This document shows positions 7,211 through 16,382 of a stretch of 34,050 bases of DNA, piece by piece. Below the pieces are notes generated by a model. That model made no database searches. It was given only the letters and a program-made list of their open reading frames with translations, and was not told the origin of the DNA. The position numbers and the translations under genes were made by a program. Origin of the DNA: Gemmataceae bacterium (GTDB lineage: Bacteria > Planctomycetota > Planctomycetia > Gemmatales > Gemmataceae); contig JAIEQO010000736.1 in NCBI GenBank assembly GCA_019747655.1, positions 1 to 34,050 of the forward strand, written 5' to 3'. Each line of letters begins with the position of its first letter. The stretch's first letter is position 1.

Positions 7211-8848
7211 TTATTTATTGCCTTTTGCTGGAGAAGGCACAGTAGGCATGGGTGCCTTTCCAGTGTCCGGCACCACTGGCTGGTCTTGTCCCATTTTCTT
7301 GATGCTTAACGGGACTTGACCGGGTGGAGTGATAGGCGAAACGGGTCGAGCAAGTCGAATCTCCCAGCCGCCCCCCAAGGCGCGATATAGATCGACCAAG
7401 CTTTGTGCCGAAGCACCACGGGCGACCGCCAATCTTTCCTCTTGGCCTAGCAACAACTGCTGCACAACAAACAACCGATTGAAGTCGGTCTCTCCCGCGC
7501 GATACTTGACCTGGGCGACACGCTCCGCTTCACGAGCATCACGAACACTCGTCTCCAGCAGTTTGACTTGATCGAGCAGGTGCAGGTAGGCAACTATGGC
7601 GTTCTCTGCTTCTTCGTTGGCCTTCAGCACCGTTTGCTGATAATTGGCAATGACTTGCTGAAATACGGCGTTTTCGGCTTTGATATTGTTGAGCAGCCGC
7701 CCATAGTTGAGCACTTCCCAGCGGAACGACGGGCCGATCGTTCCTCCGAAAGCACTACTCTTGAACACGTCGCTGAACTTGCCGGCCTCCCATCCCAGGG
7801 AGCCCAGAACGGAGATATGGGGGTATAATGCGGACGTTGCGACACCGATCTCCGCACTCTGAGCCGCGACGATCCGCTCGGCTCGACGAACATCCGGCCG
7901 TCGCCAGATCAACTCCGCCGGAATACCAACGGTCACTGTTCCCGGGGCTTTGGGAATCGGAGCAGGGCTGTTGATGATGTCCGAAAGGTCGTGCGGCGGC
8001 ATACCCATGAGTACGGAGAGGCGGTTCTGCGCCTCTCTCCGTCGAATTTCAATCCGTTCGATGTCGGCGAGTGTGCTGCCGAGATTCGCCTTGGCCTGAG
8101 GATAGTCCAGTTCGCTGCCCTCGCCTTTCGCATCGAATCGTGCCTTTGCCACACGGGTACTTTCGGTCTGCAACTCCGCATTCTTCTTGGCGACTGCGAG
8201 TCGTTCTTCTTCCGTCCGCAATTCGATGTATGCCGTCGCGACCTGGCCGATGAGCATCACTAGCACTTCGTCGTAGCCGAACACGGAGCTGTCGAGTTGT
8301 GCGTCCGCCGCCTCGACAGAGCGCCGGAATCTCCCCCAAAAATCGAGTTCCCACGCCAGGCTGCTGCCAATCCGCCAGTTGTTAAACCGTGTCGAGGCCA
8401 GATTCGCGAAAGGCGACGACGAATCGACATTAGGGAAAAGCGCGACTTCAGTACTACGCTGAGTTCGAACAAAATCAAGACTCACGTCTTGCACTTGCGG
8501 GAAGAGTTGACCGACCGCGACTCCTCGACGAGCCTGGGCCTCAGCTACTCGAAATCCGGCCTCCCTGAGACTAATGTTCTGCTCATACGCTGTTTGGATG
8601 AGTCGGTTCAAAACGGGATCGTTGAAGACACTCCACCAGTCTTTTAAGTCCGGGGCCTGTTTGGAAAAGCGCTCGCTTCGCGAGTCGATCCACTCATCTG
8701 CCACAGGTACTGCCGGCGGCTGATAGTTTGGCCCCACCTTGAATCCGTTGTGGATGTATTCCCGTACGCCCGTGCATCCGACGAGGCAGAAGCTGGAGAA
8801 CACCACCAGAATCCGCAGCAGACCGAGCCGTTGAATCAACTTACGCAT
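7211..8848 (-). CDS. NodT-family outer-membrane efflux lipoprotein (TolC-like)
   Basis: A 545-aa outer-membrane factor that would form the exit duct of a tripartite pump. The N-terminus is a lipoprotein signal ending in a lipobox (FCLVGC), followed by the family's VGPNYQPP motif. Two TolC repeats follow: LIQTAYEQNISLREAGFRVAEAQA ... ELDFWGRF, and ELIWRRPDVRRAERIVAAQSAEIGVA...YPHISVLGSLG (the 'RPDV..AE' motif). The C-terminus ends with ALGGGWE and a Pro-rich tail. I start at ATG 8848, preceded by AAGGATGAG; ATG 8857 is the alternative. The gene is clearly less GC-rich than its neighbours (near half G+C by eye against about two thirds), so it was probably acquired separately. The divergent MFP/RND pair is its likely partner. 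Confidence 0.9.
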   Translation of the reverse strand: MRKLIQRLGLLRILVVFSSFCLVGCTGVREYIHNGFKVGPNYQPPAVPVADEWIDSRSERFSKQAPDLKDWWSVFNDPVLNRLIQTAYEQNISLREAGFRVAEAQARRGVAVGQLFPQVQDVSLDFVRTQRSTEVALFPNVDSSSPFANLASTRFNNWRIGSSLAWELDFWGRFRRSVEAADAQLDSSVFGYDEVLVMLIGQVATAYIELRTEEERLAVAKKNAELQTESTRVAKARFDAKGEGSELDYPQAKANLGSTLADIERIEIRRREAQNRLSVLMGMPPHDLSDIINSPAPIPKAPGTVTVGIPAELIWRRPDVRRAERIVAAQSAEIGVATSALYPHISVLGSLGWEAGKFSDVFKSSAFGGTIGPSFRWEVLNYGRLLNNIKAENAVFQQVIANYQQTVLKANEEAENAIVAYLHLLDQVKLLETSVRDAREAERVAQVKYRAGETDFNRLFVVQQLLLGQEERLAVARGASAQSLVDLYRALGGGWEIRLARPVSPITPPGQVPLSIKKMGQDQPVVPDTGKAPMPTVPSPAKGNK

Positions 8849-9574
8849 TACGCTCATCCTTGCCGAACAGGTTCGGACGACAGCCGCGACCGGATACTTC
8901 ACGCTAATCGCGAAATCGCGAGCGCATGCCGGGTCTGTCAGATCTTGTTTCCGCTCGTTGGAGTTAAACTCAGTGCGTGCGGAATGCGTTTCTGGTATCG
9001 GCGGAAATACCGGCAGACTTGATACAAAGCATCCTCTCGGCGAAATCCATATTCGGCCATTGATGTGACGTTCAGGGATTCTGTTCCGCTGTTACGCCTC
9101 ACGAGTGAAGTCTGGGCTGTCCGAGGTTTTCCGGCCAGTTATTTGCCGTGGCCCGCTCGGCTGATGGATGACAGTGTCGTGCAACTCGGCCAACGCCAGC
9201 GGGGCAGCGCCGGACCGAATAAGGCATGCGCCTTCCTTCAGGGCCACCTCGGCCACCTCCCTGCCGTCATACTGTTCGGTTTTGGATCGCCGGTGATTAA
9301 ATACGGGGGTACGCCGAGAGGCAGGACATCGCCCGGACTTCGGATAAGCTCGTCCCCCCGAGCGTGCAAGGACTCATGGTGCCAGGTCGTGGGAGGGGCA
9401 AGATCGCCCCGGCTCCACAAGCCTCCCAGAATTCACAAGATCACACCCGTAATGGTTTTGCGCGTTGGCCATCAACCAGCGTATCGACCACACGGCCGAG
9501 TCGTCTTGACATCGCCCCCGGTAATCCCTATTTCTTTACTGACGAGTAAGTCAAATAAAAAATGGGAAGTTCCC
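8849..9574. other. 726-bp divergent intergenic region
   Basis: It separates the outer-membrane factor from the TetR-MFP-RND genes and must hold both promoters. The open frame beginning at 9065 is in frame with TetR but its first 170 codons look non-coding. The only clear sites are the operator-like block at 9535-9560 and TCGCGAAATCGCGA near 8907, made of two self-complementary TCGCGA words. Confidence 0.45.
9535..9560. promoter_or_regulatory. TetR-type operator, copy 2
   Basis: TTACT-GACG-AGTAA (9536-9549) is a perfect 5+5 palindrome ending 25 bp before the GTG start of the TetR gene. The 26-bp block matches the one at 6895-6920 in 21 positions. Its position suits autorepression and control of the MFP-RND genes behind the regulator. 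Confidence 0.65.
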
Positions 9575-10225
9575 GTGACGAAATCGACTACCCGCCCTCC
9601 GGGTCGACCGAAAGACCCCGAGCGGACCCGTCAGCGGAAGGACGACATCCTAGCCACGTCGGCAATCATCTTCGCGCGCCAAGGGTACGCCGCCACCGAC
9701 CTGGACGAGATCGCCAAGGCGATCGGGGTGAGCAAGGCGACGCTCTACTACTACTACGAGAGCAAAGAGCAATTGTTTCTGGCTGCCGTCGATCTCGGGA
9801 TGCGGAAGCTCCAAGAAGTCGTTCGCGACATGAGCGATCAGATTGAAGAGCCGCTCGACCGGATCAAAGCGGCGGTACACGCCTATCTCCGGTTCTTTCA
9901 CGAACACCCGCAGTTCGTTGAGCTGATCATCCAGGAACGGGCCGTGTTCCGTGATCGCAAGACTTCCACGTACTTCGAGCACCGGGATGCCAGTGCCCAG
10001 CGGTGGCGGGATCTGCTCGCCGGACTGGTCCGAGTTGGCCGGGTCCGCGACCTACCGGTCGATCGACTGCTCGACGTGCTCAGCGACCAGGTCTATGGGG
10101 CAATGTTTACCGCCCACTTCACGGGGGGCCGGAAGACGCCAGAAGAGCAGTCAGCCGACATCATCGACATCGTCCTCGGGGGAATGCTTACCCCGGCCGA
10201 GCGGAGGAAAACCAATGTCAGTTGA
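9575..10225 (+). CDS. TetR/AcrR-family efflux regulator
   Basis: A 216-aa repressor of normal family length. A basic N-terminal arm (TRPPGRPKDPERTRQRK) leads into the helix-turn-helix: ILATSAIIFARQGYAATDLDEIAKAIGVSKATLYYYYESKEQLFLAAV. The C-terminal ligand-binding domain includes HEHPQFVELIIQERAVF and a helical dimer region. I chose the GTG at 9575: GGGAAG lies just upstream, and the track's first 170 residues are untypical of any regulator. The stop overlaps the start of the membrane-fusion gene by 11 nt, so the two are probably translationally coupled. It is likely to repress the TetR-MFP-RND operon and release it when a pump substrate binds. The ligand is unknown. Confidence 0.9.
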   Translation: MTKSTTRPPGRPKDPERTRQRKDDILATSAIIFARQGYAATDLDEIAKAIGVSKATLYYYYESKEQLFLAAVDLGMRKLQEVVRDMSDQIEEPLDRIKAAVHAYLRFFHEHPQFVELIIQERAVFRDRKTSTYFEHRDASAQRWRDLLAGLVRVGRVRDLPVDRLLDVLSDQVYGAMFTAHFTGGRKTPEEQSADIIDIVLGGMLTPAERRKTNVS

Positions 10226-11642
10226 ACAACTCGTGACCGCCCCCGCCACGCCAACCGCACCGGTTCACCCACCGCCCCCGAAACCTCCCGGGGGCGAGTT
10301 ACGGAAGTGGGTGATCCGGCTCGTGATCCTTGCCGCCGTGGTGGGGGTGGTGGGCGTCGCGACCGGCGTTATCCCCGGCCGCCCGAAGGGGAACACCCAG
10401 GCCGACCTGGCAGCCGGGGCGAAGGACCAACCGAAGCAACGGGAGGCAAAGCCGGTCCCCGTCACGGTCCAGCCGGCCACAGCCCGTCCGGTCCAGCGGA
10501 AGGTTCAGGTCGTCGGCACGATGATCGGCCGGGAGGAGATCACCGTCACGGCGAAGGCCGACGGCCGAATCGTCCGGATCTATTCCGACCTGGGCGACGA
10601 CGTGAAGCCCGGCGACGTGCTTCTGGAGATCGACGACACCGATTACAAGCTCGCCGTTGCCGAAGTGCAACAGGCGCTTGAACTCGAACTGTCCAAGCTC
10701 GGCCTGAGGGAGTTGCCGGCAAGCACTTTTGACGTGAGCCTCCTTCCGGCGGTTGTCAAAACAACGGCGTTGGAACGCAGTGCCGCATCCCGGTTTGAAC
10801 GGGCCAAGAAACTTCTGTCGGAAAAGTCGACTTCAGAAGAGGCGTACAATCTGGCCGAGGCCGACTACAAGGTCGCGGTGGCGAACTTTCAACAAGCGGT
10901 CCTCGACGCCCGGTCCACCCTCGTGGCCATCGGTCAGAAGAAAGCCCAGCTGGACACCGCCCGCCAGCGGTTGGCCGACACGAAGGTGGTCGTGCCGGTC
11001 ATTTCCGCGCAGCCGATCCCCGTCGTCGGCCCAGGCGGCAAGCCGATCGTACTTCCGGCGGTGAGTCGGTTCTCGGTGTCCCGGCGGATGGTGTCCGAGG
11101 GGGAAATGCTCAGAGTCTCCCCGACAACATCCATGTCGATCTTCAAGCTGGTAGTGGACGACTACCTGAAGCTCGGGGCGACCGTCCCGGAGCGGCATTT
11201 GGAAGACATCAAGATCGGCCAGGAAGTGGACATCGAGGTCGAGTCCCACCGCGGGCGGGTGTTCAAGGGGCTGGTCGTCCGGATGAACCCGACCGTCGAC
11301 CCGGCGAACCGGACCTTCCAGATCGTGATCGGGGTGGCCAACCCGGATCGCAAACTCCGGGCCGGGAGCTTCGCCAAGGCCGCCGTCTCGACGCGCATTG
11401 ACCCGACGGCGGTCACCGTTCCGGAGGAGGCCGTCGTGTCGTTCGCCGGGGTGACCAAGGTGTTCGTCGCGGACGGCGGCAAGGCCCGCGAAGTCCCCGT
11501 CACGCCCGGGGTCCGGGTCGAGGTCGGGGCCGACGGCTGGGTCGAGGTGACCGGGGATCTGAAGCCCGGGGCGGCCGTGGTGACGAGCGGCCAGTCGCAG
11601 TTGTCCGAGGGGAAGCCGGTCCGGGTGCGGGACGGGAAGTAA
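10215..11642 (+). CDS. RND efflux membrane-fusion protein (periplasmic adaptor)
   Basis: A 475-aa adaptor that bridges the RND pump and the outer-membrane duct. A Pro-rich cytosolic start leads into one membrane anchor (about residues 32-52, VIRLVILAAVVGVVGVATGV). Then come a barrel-sandwich/lipoyl half (KVQVVGTMIGREEITVTAKADGRI...DLGDDVKPGDVLLEID), a long alpha-hairpin (about 140-260), the second lipoyl half, a beta-barrel (VPERHLEDIKIGQEVDIEV) and a membrane-proximal domain ending SQLSEGKPVRVRDGK. The insertion around AQPIPVVGPGGKPIVLPAVS near the second lipoyl half is longer than in AcrA. The start ATG 10215 is preceded by GGAGG and lies inside the TetR stop region. It should act with the RND protein 46 bp downstream and the divergent NodT-type lipoprotein. 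Confidence 0.9.
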   Translation: MSVEQLVTAPATPTAPVHPPPPKPPGGELRKWVIRLVILAAVVGVVGVATGVIPGRPKGNTQADLAAGAKDQPKQREAKPVPVTVQPATARPVQRKVQVVGTMIGREEITVTAKADGRIVRIYSDLGDDVKPGDVLLEIDDTDYKLAVAEVQQALELELSKLGLRELPASTFDVSLLPAVVKTTALERSAASRFERAKKLLSEKSTSEEAYNLAEADYKVAVANFQQAVLDARSTLVAIGQKKAQLDTARQRLADTKVVVPVISAQPIPVVGPGGKPIVLPAVSRFSVSRRMVSEGEMLRVSPTTSMSIFKLVVDDYLKLGATVPERHLEDIKIGQEVDIEVESHRGRVFKGLVVRMNPTVDPANRTFQIVIGVANPDRKLRAGSFAKAAVSTRIDPTAVTVPEEAVVSFAGVTKVFVADGGKAREVPVTPGVRVEVGADGWVEVTGDLKPGAAVVTSGQSQLSEGKPVRVRDGK

Positions 11643-11688
11643 CGGCGGCACGGCGAGCGAGCCACATTACACGACGCGGGGGTCAGGG

Positions 11689-14600
11689 ATGAGCCTGTAC
11701 GAGATTTGCATCCGCCGGCCGGTGTTCACGGTCATGCTCATGGCCGCGCCGGTCGTCCTCGGGGTCGCGTCCTACGCACGGCTCGGGGTGGACCTGTTCC
11801 CGAACGTCGATCTCCCGGTGGTCGTCGTCACCACCACCCTCCGCGGAGCCAGTGCCGAGGAGATGGAGACGACCGTCACCAAGCCGGTCGAGGAGATCGT
11901 CAACACCGTCTCCGGGATCGACGAACTGCGGAGCACGACGAAGGAGGGGTACTCGCAGGTCACCATCCAGTTCAAACTGGAGAAGAGCGGGGCGGTCGCC
12001 GCACAGGAGGTGGACGCCAAGATCCGTACCATACTGAGCCAACTCCCGGTCGGGACCGACCCGCCGGTCATCGACCGGTTCGACCTGGATGCGGCTCCCG
12101 TGCTGACGATCGCCGTGTCCGGCCGGCGCGACTTCCGGGAGGTGACCGAGATCGCCCGGAAGCGGATCAAGGAGGACCTGGAAACACTGCCCGGTGTCGG
12201 ATCGGTGACCCTGGTCGGGGGCCGGCAGCGGGCGGTGAACGTGTTCATCGACCCGGACAAGCTGCTCAAGTACGAGAACCTGACGGTCGAGGACGTGCGA
12301 CTGGCGCTCCTCCGGGAGAACCAGGAACAACCGGGCGGGCGGGTCGATCAGGGCCGCGGGGAGGTGGTCCTCCGGACTCTCGGGCGGGTGGAGAAACCGG
12401 CCGACTTCGAGAAACTGATCGTCGGCAACCGGGTCGGCCAGCCGGTCCGGATCGAGGACATCGGTCGTGTCGCGGACTCGTTTGAGGAGCCGCGGGGGAC
12501 GAGCCGGCTGTGGGTCCGCCAGAAGGCGGCCGCCGGGGAGATGTCCGACGCCGGGGACAACGCGGTCAGCCTGATCGTCCAGAAGCAGTCGGGCGAGAAC
12601 ACGGTCAAGGTGGTGGACCGTGTCCTCAAGCGGCTGGACGAGATCCAGCCCACACTCCCGGACGACATCCAGGTCGAGGTCATCCGCGACCAGTCGCGGT
12701 TCATCCGCAAGTCGATCGACGAGGTGAAAATGCACCTCCTCCTCGCCGCCGGGCTGGTCATCCTGACGATCCTGGTGTTCATGCAGGACTGGCGGACCAC
12801 GCTCATCGCCGCCCTGGCCATCCCGACCTCGATCGTCGGCACCTTCGCGTTCATGGACGCGATGGGCTTCACCCTGAACAACATCACCATCCTCGGGCTG
12901 ATCCTGGCGATCGGGATCGTCATCGACGACGCGGTGGTGGTGAACGAGAACATCTACCGGCTGATGGAGGAGAAGGGGTATCCGCCCGGGCGAGCGGCGG
13001 TCGAGGGGACGCGGGAGATCGCGCTGCCGGTCATCGCGACAACCCTGTCCCTGCTGGTCATCTTCATCCCGGTCGCGTTCATGGGCGGGCGGGTCGGCCG
13101 GTTCTTCTCCAGCTTCGGGTTCGTGGTCGCCTTCTCCCTGTTCCTGAGCATGGTGGTGAGCTTCACCCTGACCCCGATGCTCTGCGCCAAGATGCTCAAG
13201 TCCAAGCCGGGGCACGGGCAGGCCGGGCACGGGAGCAAGAGCGGGTGGGTGTGGCGGCTGGTCGAGGGGTCGTACATGCTGGTCCTCCGGTGGGCCATGC
13301 GGCACCGGTGGATCGTCGTTGCGGTCGCCGTCGGCGTCCTCCTCACCACCCCCGTCATCGCCGGCAAGGTCGGCAAGGACTTCGTGCCCCGGGACGACCA
13401 GAGCGAGTTCGAGGTGTCCGTCACCCTGCCCGAGGGGTACTCGCTCCAGAGGGCCGAGGAAGTCTTGGGGCAGATCGACCAGCGCCTCCGCGGCCTCCGC
13501 GGGGTGACCCACACCTACCTGGTGATCGGGGACACCAGCGGGCGGGTGACCAAGGGCCAGGGGGACGTGACCAAGGGGACCATCTACGTCCGCATCACCG
13601 ACCTGGAGAAGCGGAAGTTCATCCCGTCCGTCCGGGGCGTGGACCCGGACGGGGCTCTCGGGCACGTCCTGAAGGAGGTCGGGTCCGGACGCCAGGAGTT
13701 CACCCAGTTCGAGGTGATGGACGACGCCCGGGCGATCCTGGCCGACTACCCGGACCTGCGGGCGGCCGTCCAGGACGTGTCGGCGTTCCAGGGCACCGGG
13801 TTCCGGCAGGTGGAGATCGACTTCAACCTGAGCGGCCCGGACATGGACAAGTTGGAGAAGTACTCGGACGAGATCTCGGCGTGGATGACCGCCCAGGGGT
13901 ATTTTGTCGATATCGACACCAGTCTGTCGCTCCGCAAGCCGGAACTCCGCATCCGCCCGGACCGGGAGCGGCTCTCCGACCTGGGGGTGTCGCTCGACGC
14001 CGTCTCGACCACAACCAACGTCATGGTCGGCGGGCTGCCGGTGACGAAGTACAAGGAGGCGGGTGAGCAGTACGACGTGTGGCTCCGGGCCGACCGCCAG
14101 TACCGGGACGACGCGGACACGATCGCCCGGCTGACGGTCCCCTCGACGAAGGCCGCCAACGGCGTGGTCCGGGTCGGGAGCGTGGCCCGGATCGAGAAGG
14201 CTCTGGGGCCGAACTCGATCGACCGGTTCGGCCGCCAGCGGCAGGTGGTCGTCTCGGCCAACCTGCAAGGGAAGTCGCTCGGGGAGGCGGTCGAGGCCCT
14301 GTCGGCCCACGTCAAGGAGATGAACCTGCCGCCCGAGTACCGGTGGGAGTTCATCGGCCGGGCCAAGACGATGAACGAGTCGAACGCCAACTTCCTGATC
14401 GCGTTCGTCCTCGCCTTCGTCTTCATGTACATGATCCTGGCCGGCCAGTTCGAGAGCTACATCCAGCCGATCACCATCCTGGCGGCGCTGCCGCTGACCA
14501 TCCCGTTCGCCCTGCTGTCCCTCTGGCTCCTCCAGACGAACCTGGACATCTACGCCATGTTCGGGCTGTTCATGCTGTTCGGGATTGTGAAGAAGAACGG

Positions 14601-15027
14601 CATCTTGCAGGTGGACTACACGAACGTGCTGCGGGGCCGAGGGGTGCCGCGGGAGGAGGCGATCCTGGAGGCGAACGCCACCCGGCTGCGGCCGATCATG
14701 ATGACCACGCTGATGCTCCTTGCCGCGATGGTGCCGATGGCCCTCGGCCAAGGTCCGGGGGCGTCCACCCGGTCGGGGATGGCGAAGCTCATCCTCGGCG
14801 GGCAGGCTCTCTCACTCCTCCTGACCCTGCTCGTTACCCCGGTCGCGTACTCGTTGTGGGACGACTTCGCCCTCTTCGCCGGGCGGGTGTGGCGGCGGCT
14901 GTTCCCCCGCCAGGAGAGCCGCACTTCCGACCCCGTCGAAATCGAGACAGGAGACGGTATTGATTCGCCTCCGCTCGTTGCCGCTTCCACCGACGGGGGT
15001 GCCGGACATGGTCGAGAACACCGCTAA
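11689..15027 (+). CDS. RND-family (AcrB/HAE1-type) efflux pump permease
   Basis: A 1112-aa inner-membrane proton/drug antiporter, working as a trimer. The N-terminus is typical (CIRRPVFTVMLMAAPVVLG, then LFPNVDLPVVVVTT). Two large periplasmic loops alternate with two six-helix bundles. Proton-relay residues are present: the TM4 Asp pair (about 413-414, GIVIDDAVVVNEN) and a TM10 Lys (about 968, FGIVKKNGILQVDYTN). The family motif GxxVGRFF and the F.LTPMLCAK box are also present. The length exceeds E. coli AcrB by about 60 residues, mainly a polar C-terminal tail (SRTSDPVEIETGDG...). The start ATG 11689 fits the family's short cytosolic N-terminus. A 1022-codon antisense ORF over this gene is a high-GC artefact. 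The substrate cannot be predicted. Confidence 0.95.
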   Translation: MSLYEICIRRPVFTVMLMAAPVVLGVASYARLGVDLFPNVDLPVVVVTTTLRGASAEEMETTVTKPVEEIVNTVSGIDELRSTTKEGYSQVTIQFKLEKSGAVAAQEVDAKIRTILSQLPVGTDPPVIDRFDLDAAPVLTIAVSGRRDFREVTEIARKRIKEDLETLPGVGSVTLVGGRQRAVNVFIDPDKLLKYENLTVEDVRLALLRENQEQPGGRVDQGRGEVVLRTLGRVEKPADFEKLIVGNRVGQPVRIEDIGRVADSFEEPRGTSRLWVRQKAAAGEMSDAGDNAVSLIVQKQSGENTVKVVDRVLKRLDEIQPTLPDDIQVEVIRDQSRFIRKSIDEVKMHLLLAAGLVILTILVFMQDWRTTLIAALAIPTSIVGTFAFMDAMGFTLNNITILGLILAIGIVIDDAVVVNENIYRLMEEKGYPPGRAAVEGTREIALPVIATTLSLLVIFIPVAFMGGRVGRFFSSFGFVVAFSLFLSMVVSFTLTPMLCAKMLKSKPGHGQAGHGSKSGWVWRLVEGSYMLVLRWAMRHRWIVVAVAVGVLLTTPVIAGKVGKDFVPRDDQSEFEVSVTLPEGYSLQRAEEVLGQIDQRLRGLRGVTHTYLVIGDTSGRVTKGQGDVTKGTIYVRITDLEKRKFIPSVRGVDPDGALGHVLKEVGSGRQEFTQFEVMDDARAILADYPDLRAAVQDVSAFQGTGFRQVEIDFNLSGPDMDKLEKYSDEISAWMTAQGYFVDIDTSLSLRKPELRIRPDRERLSDLGVSLDAVSTTTNVMVGGLPVTKYKEAGEQYDVWLRADRQYRDDADTIARLTVPSTKAANGVVRVGSVARIEKALGPNSIDRFGRQRQVVVSANLQGKSLGEAVEALSAHVKEMNLPPEYRWEFIGRAKTMNESNANFLIAFVLAFVFMYMILAGQFESYIQPITILAALPLTIPFALLSLWLLQTNLDIYAMFGLFMLFGIVKKNGILQVDYTNVLRGRGVPREEAILEANATRLRPIMMTTLMLLAAMVPMALGQGPGASTRSGMAKLILGGQALSLLLTLLVTPVAYSLWDDFALFAGRVWRRLFPRQESRTSDPVEIETGDGIDSPPLVAASTDGGAGHGREHR

Positions 15028-15166
15028 CGTCCTCAAGGGATGGCCCCGGCGGCGCTCGGCACCCGCCCCCGGAACGATCCAGGAGGAGTTCGACCGAGCC
15101 GTTCGGGAGGAGGCCCTGCTCTGGGGCGAACCTCTCGATGAGCCTCTGGGCGGGAAGGAGCCTGCC

Positions 15167-16348
15167 GTGCGACTGCAAGTGCTGATCGGGGTCGTGGCGC
15201 TCGCGACCGGGTGTGTTGCCGGGCGGTCGTACCCGCCCCCAGACCTGCCCGCCAACGCCCACCTGATCCCCGCCGATACGCCCGCCGCACCGCCGGTTCG
15301 TCCGGCGCGGTCGGCGCTCGTTCTGTCCGGCGGGGGCGCTCACGGCGCGTTCACCGCCGGTGTCCTGAAAGGCTGGTCGGAGTCCGGCACCCGGCCGCAG
15401 TTCGACGTGGTGACCGGGGTCAGCACCGGGGCGCTGATTGCACCGCTCGCCTTCCTCGGCCCGGAGTACGACGGGGAGTTGGAGACCTTCTACACGACCA
15501 CCCGGGACCGGGACGTGTTCCGCCGCCGGCCGCTTCCCGCCGTCCTCTGGACGGACTCCCTGGCCGACCCGACGCCGCTCCGGGCGCGGATCAAGGCGGT
15601 GGCGACCCCGGAACTCCTCGACCGGGTGGCCGCCGAACACCGGAAGGGGCGGCGGCTTTACGTCGGGACGACCGACCTGGACACGAAGAGCCAGGTCATC
15701 TGGGATCTCGGCGCGGTTGCGGCGGGGGCCGACCCCGGCCGCCGCGAGTTGTTCTGCGACGTGATCCTGGCGTCCTGCTCGGTCCCGGCGGTGTTTCCGC
15801 CGGTGGCCATCGACGTGGAGGTGGACGGATGCCGGCACACGGAGTTGCACGTGGACGGTGGGGTGAGCCGGTCGGCCTTTCTGCCCCCAGCAGCCCTCGG
15901 GGTGGGGCCGGCCGGGGAGGTCGATCCGTCCGCCCCACGGGCCGACGTGTACGTCATCCTGGCCGGCAACCTCGCCCCCCGTCACGGCCCGGTCGAGCGG
16001 CGGCTGGTGCGGGTGTCCGGGGAGGCGCTAGCCGGGGTGCTGCACGCCCGCGAAGAGGGGGACCTGCTGCGGCTGTACCTGCTGGCCCGGCACGCCGGGG
16101 CCGGGTTCCACCTCGCGGCGGTCCCCGCCGACCTCAAAGCGGACGGTCTTGCCCTGGGGTTCGACCCGCAGGCGATGGGGCGGCTGTTCGAGGCCGGGTC
16201 CGAGGCCGGGCGCACCGGCCGGTGGCGGGTTCTACCCCCCGGCCTCGGGCCGGGGGAGCGGCCGGTGCCCCGGGAGGGGACGCGGTTGAAGACCGTGGTC
16301 CGCGTCCCGGCCGGCGGGAAAGACGCTTCCGGCCCGCAGGGGGATTGA
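15167..16348 (+). CDS. patatin-like phospholipase, lipoprotein
   Basis: A 393-aa predicted lipoprotein with a patatin catalytic domain. The signal VRLQVLIGVVALATGC carries a lipobox (LATGC). The glycine-rich oxyanion motif SGGGAHGAFTAG is near residue 55, the nucleophile elbow GVSTG near 85, and the dyad Asp in DGGVS near 229. Patatins hydrolyse acyl esters of lipids with a Ser-Asp dyad. I chose GTG 15167 because GGGAAGGAG sits 6 nt upstream and the lipoprotein signal starts there. The track's start at 14960 adds 69 residues in front of the signal and overlaps the RND gene. It follows the RND gene in the same direction by 139 bp, so co-transcription is likely. A role in envelope lipid turnover linked to efflux is inference. 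Confidence 0.85.
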   Translation: MRLQVLIGVVALATGCVAGRSYPPPDLPANAHLIPADTPAAPPVRPARSALVLSGGGAHGAFTAGVLKGWSESGTRPQFDVVTGVSTGALIAPLAFLGPEYDGELETFYTTTRDRDVFRRRPLPAVLWTDSLADPTPLRARIKAVATPELLDRVAAEHRKGRRLYVGTTDLDTKSQVIWDLGAVAAGADPGRRELFCDVILASCSVPAVFPPVAIDVEVDGCRHTELHVDGGVSRSAFLPPAALGVGPAGEVDPSAPRADVYVILAGNLAPRHGPVERRLVRVSGEALAGVLHAREEGDLLRLYLLARHAGAGFHLAAVPADLKADGLALGFDPQAMGRLFEAGSEAGRTGRWRVLPPGLGPGERPVPREGTRLKTVVRVPAGGKDASGPQGD

Positions 16349-16382
16349 CTCCCCGTCGAGGAATTCGCCAGAGGACGCAGCA

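Noticed and set aside
9065-9574. 170-residue extension of the TetR ORF
   Set aside because: It crosses the operator-like block and has no regulator-like sequence; a GTG start with a Shine-Dalgarno follows at 9575.
11683-14751. 1022-codon minus-strand ORF over the RND gene
   Set aside because: Its composition (Arg/Asp/His/Pro/Gly-rich, no domain) is that of an antisense shadow of a high-GC gene; the plus-strand RND protein has all family motifs.
14960-15166. Upstream start for the patatin gene
   Set aside because: It would put 69 polar residues before a lipoprotein signal and overlap the RND gene, whereas GTG 15167 has a strong Shine-Dalgarno.
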